Assembly: GCF_011605345.1 (NCBI RefSeq)
Contig: NZ_JAAOXM010000002.1
Coordinates: 434,001 to 498,000, forward strand
From: Burkholderia sp. D-99
GTDB taxonomy: Bacteria; Pseudomonadota; Gammaproteobacteria; Burkholderiales; Burkholderiaceae
Length of the DNA: 64,000 bases
Direction of reading: 5' to 3'
The notes under the pieces were generated by a model. The model saw nothing but the letters and a program-made list of their open reading frames with translations. It had not been told where the DNA came from and did not search any database. Positions 33,202 through 42,943 of this stretch are shown in pieces. The first letter of the stretch is position 1; the number at the start of each line of letters is the position of its first letter. Both the position numbers and the translations under genes were made by a program.

Positions 33202-33498
33202 CTAGTCACGTTCCACATTGCCATTGGTTTTCTTGACGGACTTCTTGCTGAATTTCGGCCGCCCCGTTTCCTTGTACGCCTTGTCCCAATCCTCGTCGGA
33301 CATCCCCGCCTTCACGTTGACCTGGGCCGAGCCGTTCGGCAGCGGTGGCGGCTTGATCTTCATGACGGAAGCATTGCCTGTCGCCTGCGCATTCGCATCC
33401 TGAACGCCGACGGCGAAGACGAGCGTGGTGATCAATGCGACGAGTGACCCGGCAGTGCTCAACCCGTTTCGAAAAGATTGCTTGCGATGCGAAGGCAT
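33202..33498 (-). CDS. Small secreted protein ahead of the deacetylase, 98 aa
   Basis: ATG 33498 is preferred (aaaggatg upstream); ATG 33507 lies inside that ribosome binding site. A long signal segment (LSTAGSLVALITTLVFAVGVQDANAQ) is followed by a short mature part: VMKIKPPPLPNGSAQVNV, then MSDEDWDKAYKETGRPKF, and a lysine-rich end. It is the first gene of the deacetylase operon, with a 12-bp gap. No family is recognised; a small periplasmic accessory to polymer export is a guess from place only. Confidence 0.7.
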   Translation of the reverse strand: MPSHRKQSFRNGLSTAGSLVALITTLVFAVGVQDANAQATGNASVMKIKPPPLPNGSAQVNVKAGMSDEDWDKAYKETGRPKFSKKSVKKTNGNVERD

Positions 33499-34469
33499 GA
33501 TTTTCATCCTTTGATATGCAAAATAAGTTCATCTCGTTAGCGAAACGAGTACGACGAATCACCATCCGGAATCGGGGCGCTATGTCGTGAATTTATGCTG
33601 CGCAATTGAAACCAGACAAATAAATCCGGGAGGAGATGGTTTTACCTTCAAGCTAGAACCGTACCATCCGTCGCAAATGGGCATAGCGCCAAGGGGGCGA
33701 AATTGACGCCTTGGCGCAGCTCAAAATTGCGTCGATAAAACGTTTCAGCCATGCAACGCGGCGGTGTCACGAATTAAATCGGACAAACGCGTGAAGCCTG
33801 TTCGTACGATTCAGGGAAAACCAGTTAATCGCCACACTACGCAGAGCGTGACGCGGCAATCGCCGCGGGTGACATGCATGTGCAATGACGACCGAGGCGC
33901 AGGCACTCCGGTTCAACGCCGATTCATCCAGCCTGCCACCGCTGCAATCGCATGACGATCTCCCCAGGGCGGCAAACGCGGCCCGGCAGAGGGTCCGAAA
34001 ACGATGTGTCATCCGGTCGATCGAGCGCGTGTTTCAGCACTGAAACATTTGGCTCGAATTCGGTGAGCCGATCCTGTGCGGCGCCCCGCAACGCCTGCAA
34101 GGTCAAGGGTCGCACAACGATGGCGCACGACTTGCTACATCAACTGTGTGTTGCGAAGTCGGTGCGCGGGGTCGCTGCGCGTGCGCCGGATGGAGAGCGG
34201 TTGCAGGCATTTGAGAATGCAGGGACGGAGGCAGGCAAGCAAGCAGGACACGGGCTGTCAAAAAGTCATCCACTGAACACGTTGCATCGTTCGCGATGCA
34301 ACGTGGCCCCATCGCGAAGAATCGCGTGCTGCAGGTTTTTTTGAGCGGCAGGCATTCGCATGGCGCAAGCCACCGAGTGGACGTGACGGGGGCGACGAGG
34401 ACGGGAAAAGTTTCGTCTTGCGTCGGTACGAGGGGAAATAATCAAATACAAGATAAAAGCGCGGAACAA
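33499..34469. other. Long divergent intergenic region of the polysaccharide locus
   Basis: This 971-bp region lies between the deacetylase operon and the NfrB-like gene. No frame is convincing as a gene. It is AT-richer at 33500-33660 and 34425-34470, where promoters for the two directions should lie. It contains the strong UUCG hairpin at 34278-34305 and, 30 nt further, a T-run (34336-34342) after a weak cgcga/tcgcg pair. The long leader leaves room for post-transcriptional control of the glycosyltransferase. Confidence 0.5.
34278..34305 (+). other. Perfect 12-bp hairpin with UUCG tetraloop in the leader region
   Basis: Arms cacgttgcatcg (34278-34289) and cgatgcaacgtg (34294-34305) pair perfectly around the loop ttcg. 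The UUCG tetraloop gives exceptional RNA stability. It lies 165 nt before the NfrB-like start codon. It may terminate upstream transcription, protect the mRNA 5' end, or be part of a regulated leader. No known riboswitch consensus was recognised. Confidence 0.75.
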
Positions 34470-36431
34470 ATGATGGATAACATGATTTGGAGTGCGTATT
34501 TATATGCACTTAACCTTGTCGCCATTATGACCGCAATCGTCATCCTGGTGAGCACACTGGATGACCTCACGCTGGACGCCTGTTATTGGTCATTTGAAAT
34601 CCGGCGCATCCTGCGCCGTGAAAAATCGCAAACGATCGATATCGGCATGCTGCGCGCGCTGGAAGAACGGCATCTGGCGCTGATGGTGCCGGCCTGGAAG
34701 GAATACGACGTGATCGCCAAGATGATCGAAAACACCTTGGCGACCCTCGAGTACGAGCGATACGTGATATTCGTCGGCACCTATCACAACGATGCCGAAA
34801 CCACGGCCGAGGTCGAGCGGATGGTCCGCCGCTACCCGGGCAGGGTCACGCGCGCGACGGTCATGAACGACGGTCCGACCTGCAAGGCAGATTGCCTGAA
34901 CTGGATCGTCGAAGCCATCCTGCGCTACGAAGCGGTCCATCACATTCAGTTCGCGGGCGTCGTCATGCACGACTGCGAGGATGTCATTCATCCGGTCGAA
35001 CTCAAGTACCTCAACCACGCGGTGGCGGATAGCGACCTGGTCCAGCTTCCCGTGCTGTCCTTGCCGCGGAAATGGAACGAGTTCGTCGCCGGATGCTACC
35101 TGGACGACTTCAGCGAAACGCACCAGAAGGACGTGCCGGTGCGGGCCCGCCTGACCGGCATCGTCCCGGGCGCAGGCGTTGCGTCGTGCTACAGCAGGCG
35201 CTCGATCGAAGCCGCGATGAAGGAACGCAACGGCTCGCCGTTCAACACCAGTTCGCTGACCGAGGATTATGACTTCAGCTTCCGGTTGAGAGACCTGGGG
35301 ATGAAGGAAACCTTTGCGTGCATTCCACTGACGGGAATCGCGCGCGATGCATCGGATCGACGCGCAGATAGCGGCGCCGTCAATCGAAACCTGCTGGCCA
35401 CGCGCGAGTATTTTCCGAAAACATTTCGTACCGCGTACCGACAGCGCACGCGCTGGATCCTCGGCATTGCCTTTCAGGGCTGGGAGCAACTCGGCTGGAA
35501 GGGCAATCTTCTCACCCGGTACATGTTCTTCCACGATCGCAAGGGCATCGTGACCTCGCTGTTTTCGGTCATCGCCTATGGCGTGCTGATCAACTTCCTG
35601 TTGCTCGGCGCGCTTCAGCGATCCGGCCATGTGATCCCGGATGGCACCCCGCTCGTCATGGTGGGCCACTGGGTCACGCCGCTGCTGTGGATCAACACCG
35701 CCATGCTGTTCGCGCGCGCCGGGCAGCGTTTCCATTTCGTCAGCAAGTTGAACGGCCCGACCCAGGGGCTGCTGTCGATTCCGCGGATGTTCGTCAATAA
35801 CCTGATCAATTTCTACGCGGTTTGCCGCGCGTGGCGCATCTATATCAGCCACCTGGTGACCGGCAAGCCCATCGCCTGGGACAAGACCAGCCATACCTAC
35901 CTGTCGAACGAAGCGCTCGGGAAGGTGCGCCTGAAGGTCGGCGAGATCCTGGTCGGCTGGGGCGTGGTCACGCTGGAGCAATTGCAGGTGAGCCTCGAGA
36001 AGCAACTGACCTGCGGCAAGCGGCTGGGTGAACTGCTGGTCGAAGGCTGCGCGATATCCTCCGAATCGCTGGCGGATGCGATCGCCGAGCAAGCCGAGCT
36101 GCCCCGGGTGAGCCTCGGCAACGTCGCGGTGGGCCACTTCGCGGATTCGCTGGCATTCGAGCTGCAGTACGCGTACCGCGCCGTCCCGTTTTCGACTGCG
36201 GACGACGGCACGTTGAACGTTGCGGTCGGGCGGCCGCTCACGCCGGACGAACAGGATGTCGTGCGGCGCGGTGCCCGATCGAATGTGGCCTACTTCATCG
36301 CCTGCGATGCGGAGATTGCCGCCGAGCTCTCCCGGCACTCGCGCTTCGTCGAACTCGCACGCATGCGCGACGGCGACCCGGCGGCGCAGCAGGGCTCCGC
36401 CGCGACAAAACCGTCGGGAGAACAGGCATGA
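34470..36431 (+). CDS. NfrB-like membrane glycosyltransferase with C-terminal MshEN c-di-GMP-type domain
   Basis: 653 aa from ATG 34470 (ATG 34473 also possible). A first helix (8-28) precedes a processive GT2 domain: VMHDCEDVIHP near residue 165 (DxD-type), SLTEDYDFSFR near 264 (TED), and RQRTRW near 324 (Q-x-x-R-W). Several helices follow (about 355-470). Residues 489-541 hold two 24-residue MshEN motifs separated by exactly five residues (LTCGK), each ending in Q. MshEN domains bind c-di-GMP. The same GT2 plus GSPII_E_N order is found in NfrB, which makes a surface glycan in E. coli. The stop overlaps the next start (ATGA). The sugar is unknown. Confidence 0.92.
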   Translation: MMDNMIWSAYLYALNLVAIMTAIVILVSTLDDLTLDACYWSFEIRRILRREKSQTIDIGMLRALEERHLALMVPAWKEYDVIAKMIENTLATLEYERYVIFVGTYHNDAETTAEVERMVRRYPGRVTRATVMNDGPTCKADCLNWIVEAILRYEAVHHIQFAGVVMHDCEDVIHPVELKYLNHAVADSDLVQLPVLSLPRKWNEFVAGCYLDDFSETHQKDVPVRARLTGIVPGAGVASCYSRRSIEAAMKERNGSPFNTSSLTEDYDFSFRLRDLGMKETFACIPLTGIARDASDRRADSGAVNRNLLATREYFPKTFRTAYRQRTRWILGIAFQGWEQLGWKGNLLTRYMFFHDRKGIVTSLFSVIAYGVLINFLLLGALQRSGHVIPDGTPLVMVGHWVTPLLWINTAMLFARAGQRFHFVSKLNGPTQGLLSIPRMFVNNLINFYAVCRAWRIYISHLVTGKPIAWDKTSHTYLSNEALGKVRLKVGEILVGWGVVTLEQLQVSLEKQLTCGKRLGELLVEGCAISSESLADAIAEQAELPRVSLGNVAVGHFADSLAFELQYAYRAVPFSTADDGTLNVAVGRPLTPDEQDVVRRGARSNVAYFIACDAEIAAELSRHSRFVELARMRDGDPAAQQGSAATKPSGEQA

Positions 36432-38122
36432 AGCATTCGAGATTCCCGATCGCGGCCGGCCTCAAGCGCTGCGCACGGTTGAGCGCACTGGCGATCGCCG
36501 TGTCGCTCGCCTGGCAGGCGCCGGCATCCGCCGCCCAGCCACTGACGCCCAAAGCCTACCGGCTCGCCGACAGCGCCTACAAGGCCATCAATGCCGGCGA
36601 CCTGCCCCTCGCGGAAGTGTATGCATCACGCGCCATCAAGATTCAGCCCGGCAGCGAACAGCTCGGGCTGCTGCTCGTCGACGTATACAGACGGGAAGGC
36701 AAGGTCGACGAAGCGGACGCGATGGTGGAATCGCTGATCGTTCGTTATCCGAAGAGTGCGGCGGTACGCGCGCAGCATGGCTACCTCGCGCAGCGGCAGA
36801 TGCGCTACGACGTCGCCTGCAGCGATTTCTCCGCCGCCGTCGCAACCGGGAAATGGAGCAAGGACCAGCAGCGCAACCTGCGTCTCGCCTGGGCGGACAG
36901 CGCGCTCGCGGCGAAGCTTCCGCATGAGGCCGGCATTGCGCTGGCACCGCTGGCCGATGAAAAGTCGGCCGTGGTCCAGTTGCGCGTCGCGCAGCTGAGC
37001 CTGCAGGCAGGCGACCGCGATACCGCGATCCGCATGGCGGACCTGGCGGCCGGCGATGCGACGACCGACGGCGAGCGCAACATGGCCGTGTCGATCGCGG
37101 CGCAGGCGCGGCAGGAAGACCCGCCCGCTCAGGCGCCGGTGGACAATACCGCGCAACAGAAGTTGCAGGAGGCCTACGACCTCCTGCGCGACCACAAGGA
37201 TCGCGAGGCACTCGACGCATTCAAGGAAGGATTCTCCGGCGGTGCCGGCAACGCGATGAACTACGCGGACGCGGGCTATGCCGCCAAGCGGATCGGGCTG
37301 AACGACGAGTCCATCGATCTGTTCGAGCACAGCCTCGACGCCGATGAAAACGAACACACCTTCGATGCGCAGCACAAGTTCGGCTACAAGCGCGAAGTCG
37401 AGCAGCTGCAGCGCAGCTGGGGGTTCGTGCTGAGCGCGCCGTACCAGTCGGCCGCGTTCGGCCCGCAAGGCACCATCAGCGTGTTGCAGCCGGGTATCGA
37501 AGTGTATTGGCAGCCGCCGAAGATCGGCTATCAGAACGGCCGCATCTTCCAGTTCTTCGTGCGCGGATACGGCACGGCCTACGACGGGACGGGCAACGTG
37601 ACCGGCATGCCGACCGTGCAGGGTTCGGTGGGCGCGCGCTACAAGCCGCTGCCCGACCAGAACGTCGTGCTGACCGCCGAGCGGCTGTTCCACGTCGGCA
37701 GCCTGTCGATGACGGACTGGCTGATGCGCCTGGGTTATTCGTCGGAAGCCGGGACCGACCTGCGGGTGACCGAACCGAGCTGGCGCAGTTGGCAGGCGTA
37801 TGTCGAAGGCGCGTACTTCATCAGCGCGGGTCGATACATCATTTATTCGGAGTTGCGTTACGGGCACACCTGGCGTTTGCCGATGATCAGCGATCGGCTG
37901 ACCGTCTACCCGCACGCCGCGGTGGCCGGCGATCACGACAATCGGCAGCCGGACAAGACGGCGATCGGCGCCGGGCCCGGCATCCAGGTGCGGTACTGGT
38001 TTCGCGAAGGCCAATATAGCGCGCCGGCAAGCTATCTGGATGTCACGGTGCAATACCGGTTCGGATTGACGTCAGCGGCACGCGCACGTGGTCTCGTGGT
38101 ACGCGCGACATTGTGGTTCTAA
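36428..38122 (+). CDS. NfrA-like TPR/outer-membrane exporter protein
   Basis: 564 aa, beginning with a signal peptide (LSALAIAVSLAWQAPASAAQ). Residues 40-330 are tetratricopeptide-like helices (YRLADSAYKAINAGDLPLAEVYASRAIKI; AEAVYDLL-type repeats such as QKLQEAYDLLRDHKDREAL). The C-terminal 200 residues are beta-strand rich and match the NfrA C-terminal domain: GFVLSAPYQSAAFG, GSVGARYKPLPDQNVVLTAERLF, LRYGHTWRLP, ending in VVRATLWF with a terminal aromatic residue, as outer-membrane barrels have. It starts inside the stop of the glycosyltransferase gene (4-bp overlap), so both are made together. It would guide and export the glycan. Confidence 0.9.
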   Translation: MKHSRFPIAAGLKRCARLSALAIAVSLAWQAPASAAQPLTPKAYRLADSAYKAINAGDLPLAEVYASRAIKIQPGSEQLGLLLVDVYRREGKVDEADAMVESLIVRYPKSAAVRAQHGYLAQRQMRYDVACSDFSAAVATGKWSKDQQRNLRLAWADSALAAKLPHEAGIALAPLADEKSAVVQLRVAQLSLQAGDRDTAIRMADLAAGDATTDGERNMAVSIAAQARQEDPPAQAPVDNTAQQKLQEAYDLLRDHKDREALDAFKEGFSGGAGNAMNYADAGYAAKRIGLNDESIDLFEHSLDADENEHTFDAQHKFGYKREVEQLQRSWGFVLSAPYQSAAFGPQGTISVLQPGIEVYWQPPKIGYQNGRIFQFFVRGYGTAYDGTGNVTGMPTVQGSVGARYKPLPDQNVVLTAERLFHVGSLSMTDWLMRLGYSSEAGTDLRVTEPSWRSWQAYVEGAYFISAGRYIIYSELRYGHTWRLPMISDRLTVYPHAAVAGDHDNRQPDKTAIGAGPGIQVRYWFREGQYSAPASYLDVTVQYRFGLTSAARARGLVVRATLWF

Positions 38123-38161
38123 CCAGCGACGCTGACGCTTGTTCCTGGATGGCTCAATCGC

Positions 38162-39130
38162 TTAGTTGGGCGACTTGAGCGTGATGATCGTCTGACGCAA
38201 CAGCTGGAAATACGGGCTCGTCGAATACGGGACCATTTGTTCGGCGTAGTACCACCAGAAGAACCCGCCGATGAAACGCGGATCGGTCATGCTGTTGACC
38301 ATCGGGTAGTACGTCTTGATCAGGTTCTGCTGCACCGACGCCGGCGCGGACGTATCCGAGGTACCGATTTCGCCGAAGCCGACCTTCGCGTTCGGGAAGA
38401 TGCTTTCCAGCGCCGCGAAATCGTTCTTCCACGTCGGATTCAGCCCCGGGCAATCCTGGTACGGGTAGTAGCTGAACAGCGCGTAGTCGGCCTGCTGGCG
38501 GACCGTCGACGACAGGAAGGTGGTCGGCCACGTCTTCCAGTAATCCACCGGCTTCTCCCAGCAGTTGTTGCCCTTGCTGTCGTCGTTGTAGTACAGCGTG
38601 ATGGCCGTCTTGCCGCCGTTCGATTTCACGATCGTGTTGGCCGCGGCAACCATCTGGCCGATCTGCTGCTCTTCCGAGTTGACCACGGTGTTCGTGCCGC
38701 TCGGGTCGTTACGCAGCCATTCGCCGTTGATTTCGTTCGCGATCTCCCAGACGTCGACGGTGTTCTTCAACTGCGACACCAGTTCCTGCGTTCTTGCCTT
38801 GTACGTGGCGAGATCCGTCGGGAAATAGTAAGAATCGTAAACCTCGCCCATCACGTACGCGACGGCGTGCAGGCGCAGCAGAGGCGCGTAGTAGTCGGCG
38901 GCCGACGTACCCGGATCGAACACGACACGCACGGTGGGCTTGTACGGCAGGTTCTGCAGCGACGCGACGATGGCGTCCAGCTTGGTCAGGTCGTCGAGGG
39001 TCACGCCGTAGACGGGATTCTTCAGAGGTTCGACCTGGGCTTCGGCGGGCCGGGATAAAGGCATGAGCCCGGCATAAGCGACGCATGCGGCAATGGCCGT
39101 GCGCGAGAGATTTTTCGTCAGTCCTTTCAA
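38162..39130 (-). CDS. Secreted glycoside hydrolase, clan GH-A-like
   Basis: 322 aa with a signal peptide (SRTAIAACVAYAGLMPLSRPAEA). It resembles a (beta/alpha)8 hydrolase: VWEIANEINGEW gives the N-E acid/base pair, and KVGFGEIGTSD gives the second glutamate. Cysteines at CWEKP and DCPGL may form a disulfide. It is convergent with the NfrA-like gene with a 39-bp gap. Synthase-dependent polysaccharide loci usually carry a hydrolase that trims or clears the polymer, and this gene fits that role. The exact GH family was not fixed. Confidence 0.82.
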   Translation of the reverse strand: MKGLTKNLSRTAIAACVAYAGLMPLSRPAEAQVEPLKNPVYGVTLDDLTKLDAIVASLQNLPYKPTVRVVFDPGTSAADYYAPLLRLHAVAYVMGEVYDSYYFPTDLATYKARTQELVSQLKNTVDVWEIANEINGEWLRNDPSGTNTVVNSEEQQIGQMVAAANTIVKSNGGKTAITLYYNDDSKGNNCWEKPVDYWKTWPTTFLSSTVRQQADYALFSYYPYQDCPGLNPTWKNDFAALESIFPNAKVGFGEIGTSDTSAPASVQQNLIKTYYPMVNSMTDPRFIGGFFWWYYAEQMVPYSTSPYFQLLRQTIITLKSPN

Positions 39131-39589
39131 AACGCTTTCCGTTAAAAAGTAAGAGGAAGCGCGATTTTAGACGAAAATAAAAGATAATTATCGGACGATA
39201 CGCGAAGTATCGAGCCCCAAAACTTAGTTAGGATTGTTATCCAATACGAGTGCGCCGGGGCGTCGCGACGGTCAATTGTTACGAAATACTGATTAAATGC
39301 GCTGCACCATCGGAGCGGGAGGTTGGCGCCGGGACGCAGCGGGTGCGCCTCAGGGTAAAGCCGATGGCCGGGTGGCAGGCTGTGTGCAAACGATTGCGGA
39401 CGTCCGCAGCGGGTGGCGGCCGCCTCGACTGACGAGCGCGGCACCGCGAAAGGAACCGCCAGCGACACCGGATACCGCCACGAATCCGGAAACAGCGGCC
39501 CGGCTCGTGCCCGGGAAGCACGCACGCCTCACCGCACTCCGCACGCATCTCGCACGGCGCGCCGACACAGGTTGAGACCGGACGTGGAT
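39131..39589. other. Intergenic region with AT-rich promoter side
   Basis: The first 100 bp (39131-39240) are AT-rich, unlike the surroundings, and should hold the promoter of the minus-strand glycoside hydrolase. The remainder is GC-rich, with no coding frame that I can support. Confidence 0.4.
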
Positions 39590-39970
39590 TCAACCTCCGG
39601 ATCGTTGCCAACGATGCATTAGCCAGAACACGAATCCCGCCACCGGCCCCAGGCATACGAACGCCAGGAACCCCAAAACGGCCGACAACCCGGCTTTGAA
39701 AAGATCGTCATCCCAGATGGAGGTGTAAATCAGATAGGTGGCAATCCACGTCAACAATCCGGTAATACCGCCACACAGACACGACGAAATCAGGGAAACG
39801 CGCCAGTATTTCACGACCAGCAGATATTGTGGAATCGCGAATAATGCCGTGCCGAAGCAGGCGATTGGAATGGAATATTTGAGCGACCAGGGATCGTCGG
39901 TGATATACGACCACAGCAGGCCGGGCACGAGGGCCGAGAGCGCAAAGGCAATAAATGGTATCTGACGCAT
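39590..39970 (-). CDS. Hypothetical membrane protein, 126 aa
   Basis: Four hydrophobic segments: IPFIAFALSALVPGLLWSYI, IACFGTALFAIPQYLLVV, VSLISSCLCGGITGLLTWIATYLIY and AGLSAVLGFLAFVCLGPVAGFVFWLM, ending in a basic HRWQRSGG. The start is ATG 39970. The GC content is lower than its neighbours. No family is recognised. Confidence 0.65.
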   Translation of the reverse strand: MRQIPFIAFALSALVPGLLWSYITDDPWSLKYSIPIACFGTALFAIPQYLLVVKYWRVSLISSCLCGGITGLLTWIATYLIYTSIWDDDLFKAGLSAVLGFLAFVCLGPVAGFVFWLMHRWQRSGG

Positions 39971-40506
39971 CGGTGCAAGCAGCCGTTCGCTGCGGAAAGT
40001 CTGTTGGAGTCAGGCTGGTTCGGCGGGCGCCCCGGAACTTCACGTGGTCGCGTTTGCGGCCACCCCGGCCCGACACGCGACTCCCGCTCAAAGGCAGCAG
40101 GATGCCATACCGCTCGATCATGGAGCGTTCATCCGCATTGCATCGACTTCGGTCGGCCCTTCTGCGCGCATCTTCGATGCGTCAACGCGAACCGATGCGT
40201 TTCCGTCAATCCTCGACAGGTCGAGTCCAGACAAGTCAAGCCGTCCTTTTCGACTGCCTCGGGTAAAGCATGGCTTTGGCCTGCGGATTCAACCCGCCGA
40301 TGCAACGAATTAACGAAATCGCCCAGATGGCGTATCGAAGTCTGGCGTCTTTCGCGGATGCTCAATCTCATTTGACCGCCCAGACGAATCCGAACACCGT
40401 TTCGACTCACACCATGAGCGTTACACCCCATTCGAATCAACAGCTGAAGAGGCGAATACCCCCGAACCACACCACGCCCGGTGAATTCGCCCCTTCCGGT
40501 TTCCGC
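39971..40506. other. Intergenic region, no gene seen
   Basis: This 536-bp region lies between the small membrane protein gene and the 3' end of maeB. Open frames on both strands have poor composition and no recognisable product. No terminator for maeB was clearly identified. Confidence 0.4.
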
Positions 40507-42807
40507 TCAGGCAGACGTGTTCCGATTCGCCTCAATCACCGTCAACGCCGCCATATTCACGATCCGTCGCACCGTCGCACTGGACGTCAGAATATTCACC
40601 GGCGCGTTGACGCCCAACAGGAACGGCCCCACCGCCACATTGCTCCCTGCCTCCGTCTTGAGCAGGTTGTACGCGATATTCCCGGCATCCACGTTCGGGC
40701 ACACGAGCAGGTTGGCGGCTCCCTTCAGCGGCGACATCGGCAGAAGCTTCGACCGCAAGCCCTCGTCGAGCGCACAGTCGCCATGCATCTCGCCGTCCGC
40801 CTCGATATCCGGCGCCTGCTCCCGGACAATCTCCAGCGCCCGGCGCATCTTCACCCCCGAAGCCGCACTTCCCGACCCGAAGTTCGACCGCGACAGCAAC
40901 GCCGCCTTCGGCGTCAGGTTCAGCCATTCCATCTGACGCGCCGCGGCAATCGTGAATTCCGCGATCTGCTCCGCATCGGGATTGTCGTTAACGTGCGTAT
41001 CCACCAACGCGACCGTCCGCTGATCGAGCAACAGGATGTTCATCGCCGCATACGTGGACGCACCCGGCTTCTTCCCGATCACCTCGTCGACGAACCGCAG
41101 GTGGTTGTGATACTCGCCAACCGTCCCGCAAATCATCCCGTCCGCATCGCCGAGCCGCACCATCATCGCGCCGATCAGCGTCAGGCGGCGCCGCATCTCG
41201 ACCCGCGCCATTTCCTTCGAGATGCCGTCCCGGCAGCGCAGTTCCCAATACTTCGTCCAGTACTGCGGGAACCGCTCGTCATACTCGGGGTTCGTCACCT
41301 CGACATCCTGGCCGAGCCGGATCCGCAAGCCGAAGCGCTCGATGCGCGCCAGCAGCACCTCCGGGCGCCCGACCAGGATCGGACGCGCCAGTTTCTCGTC
41401 GACGATCACCTGCACCGCGCGGAGCACGCGCTCGTCCTCGCCTTCGGTAAAAACGATCCGTGCCTTGCCGCCGTCACGCACCAGCCGGCGCGCCGTCGCG
41501 AACAGCGGCTTCATGAATGCGCCGGAGTGGTAGACGAATTGCTGCAGTTGCTCGACATACGCGTCGAGATCCGTGAGCGGGCGCTTCGCCACGCCGCCGT
41601 CCATCGCCGCCTTGGCCACGGCCGGCGCGATCCGGACGATCAGGCGCGGGTCGAACGGCTTCGGAATCAGGTATTGCGCGCCGAATGCCACGTCGTACGC
41701 GCCATAGGCCGCCGCGACGACTTCGTTCTGCTCTTCCTCGGCCAGCCCCGCAATCGCGTGAACCGCGGCGATCTCCATTTCGCGGGTGATCGTCGTCGCG
41801 CCCACGTCCAGCGCGCCGCGGAAGATGTACGGGAAGCAGAGAACGTTGTTGACCTGGTTCGGGTAGTCCGAGCGGCCCGTCGCGATCACGACGTCGTCGC
41901 GCGTCGCGTGCGCCAGCTCCGGGAAGATTTCCGGCGTGGGATTGGCCAACGCGAGAATCAGCGGGCGCGGCGCCATCGCCTTCAGCATGTCGGCACTCAG
42001 GATGCCGCCGACCGACAGGCCCAGGAACACGTCCGCGCCGCCGATGACTTCGGCCAGCTTGCGCGCATCGGTTTCCTGCGCAAAGCGCGCCTTGGCCGGG
42101 TCCATCAGCGCGGTGCGCCCGCGATAGACGACACCTTCGATGTCGGTCACCCACACGTTTTCGACCGGCAGCCCGAGGTCGACCAGCAGGTCCAGGCAGG
42201 CCAGCGCGGCGGCCCCGGCCCCCGACGTCACGACCTTCACTTCCGAAATCGACTTCCCGACGACCTTCAGCCCGTTGATGAACGCGGCTGAAACGGTGAT
42301 GGCGGTGCCGTGCTGGTCGTCATGGAAGACGGGAATCTTCATGCGTTCGCGCAGCTTCTGCTCGACCGTGAAACACTCGGGCGCCTTGATGTCCTCGAGG
42401 TTGATGCCGCCGAAGGTCGGCTCGAGGCCGGCAATGATGTCGACCAGCTTGTCCGGGTCGGTTTCGTTGATCTCGATGTCGAAGACGTCGATCCCCGCGA
42501 ACTTCTTGAACAGCACGGCCTTGCCTTCCATGACCGGCTTGGACGCGAGCGGGCCGATGTTGCCCAGACCCAGCACGGCCGTGCCGTTCGTGATCACGCC
42601 CACCAGATTGCCGCGGCTCGTGAAACGGTGCGCCTGCAGCGGATCGGCGGCGATCGCCTCGCACACGCCCGCCACGCCCGGCGTGTAGGCCAGCGCGAGA
42701 TCGCGCTGGGTCACGAGCGGCTTGCTGGCGACGACCGAGATCTTTCCCGGGGTCGGAAATTCGTGATAGTCGAACGCTGCCTGCTGCTGTGTCTCAGTCT
42801 GTTTCAT
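40507..42807 (-). CDS. maeB: NADP-dependent malic enzyme fused to a phosphotransacetylase domain
   Basis: The 766-aa enzyme converts malate to pyruvate and CO2. ATG 42807 ([17 protein letters not shown]) is chosen. Residues 1-430 are malic enzyme: [59 protein letters not shown] and the NAD(P) fold [17 protein letters not shown]. Residues 440-766 are a Pta-like domain ([57 protein letters not shown]), which in this family is regulatory and binds acetyl-CoA. It is divergent from a LysR gene with a 136-bp gap. Confidence 0.96.
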   Translation of the reverse strand: MKQTETQQQAAFDYHEFPTPGKISVVASKPLVTQRDLALAYTPGVAGVCEAIAADPLQAHRFTSRGNLVGVITNGTAVLGLGNIGPLASKPVMEGKAVLFKKFAGIDVFDIEINETDPDKLVDIIAGLEPTFGGINLEDIKAPECFTVEQKLRERMKIPVFHDDQHGTAITVSAAFINGLKVVGKSISEVKVVTSGAGAAALACLDLLVDLGLPVENVWVTDIEGVVYRGRTALMDPAKARFAQETDARKLAEVIGGADVFLGLSVGGILSADMLKAMAPRPLILALANPTPEIFPELAHATRDDVVIATGRSDYPNQVNNVLCFPYIFRGALDVGATTITREMEIAAVHAIAGLAEEEQNEVVAAAYGAYDVAFGAQYLIPKPFDPRLIVRIAPAVAKAAMDGGVAKRPLTDLDAYVEQLQQFVYHSGAFMKPLFATARRLVRDGGKARIVFTEGEDERVLRAVQVIVDEKLARPILVGRPEVLLARIERFGLRIRLGQDVEVTNPEYDERFPQYWTKYWELRCRDGISKEMARVEMRRRLTLIGAMMVRLGDADGMICGTVGEYHNHLRFVDEVIGKKPGASTYAAMNILLLDQRTVALVDTHVNDNPDAEQIAEFTIAAARQMEWLNLTPKAALLSRSNFGSGSAASGVKMRRALEIVREQAPDIEADGEMHGDCALDEGLRSKLLPMSPLKGAANLLVCPNVDAGNIAYNLLKTEAGSNVAVGPFLLGVNAPVNILTSSATVRRIVNMAALTVIEANRNTSA

Positions 42808-42943
42808 GTTTTTCGATCCGGGCACGGGCGCCAGGCCAGTCCCGGCGCGATCCATGAAAGTGATTCTAGGGATCCGCCATAAGGTGATGATTCTGTTTTA
42901 ATATCGGTCCATCACTTTTTCATGATGAATACGTGACCAGTCA

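Noticed and set aside
33952..34344. 130-codon plus-strand frame in the polysaccharide locus intergenic region
   Set aside because: Poor composition, no ribosome binding site, and it runs through the UUCG hairpin.
34200..34470. A c-di-GMP riboswitch before the glycosyltransferase gene
   Set aside because: Searched by eye for GEMM-I landmarks because the protein has an MshEN domain; the conserved core sequences are absent.
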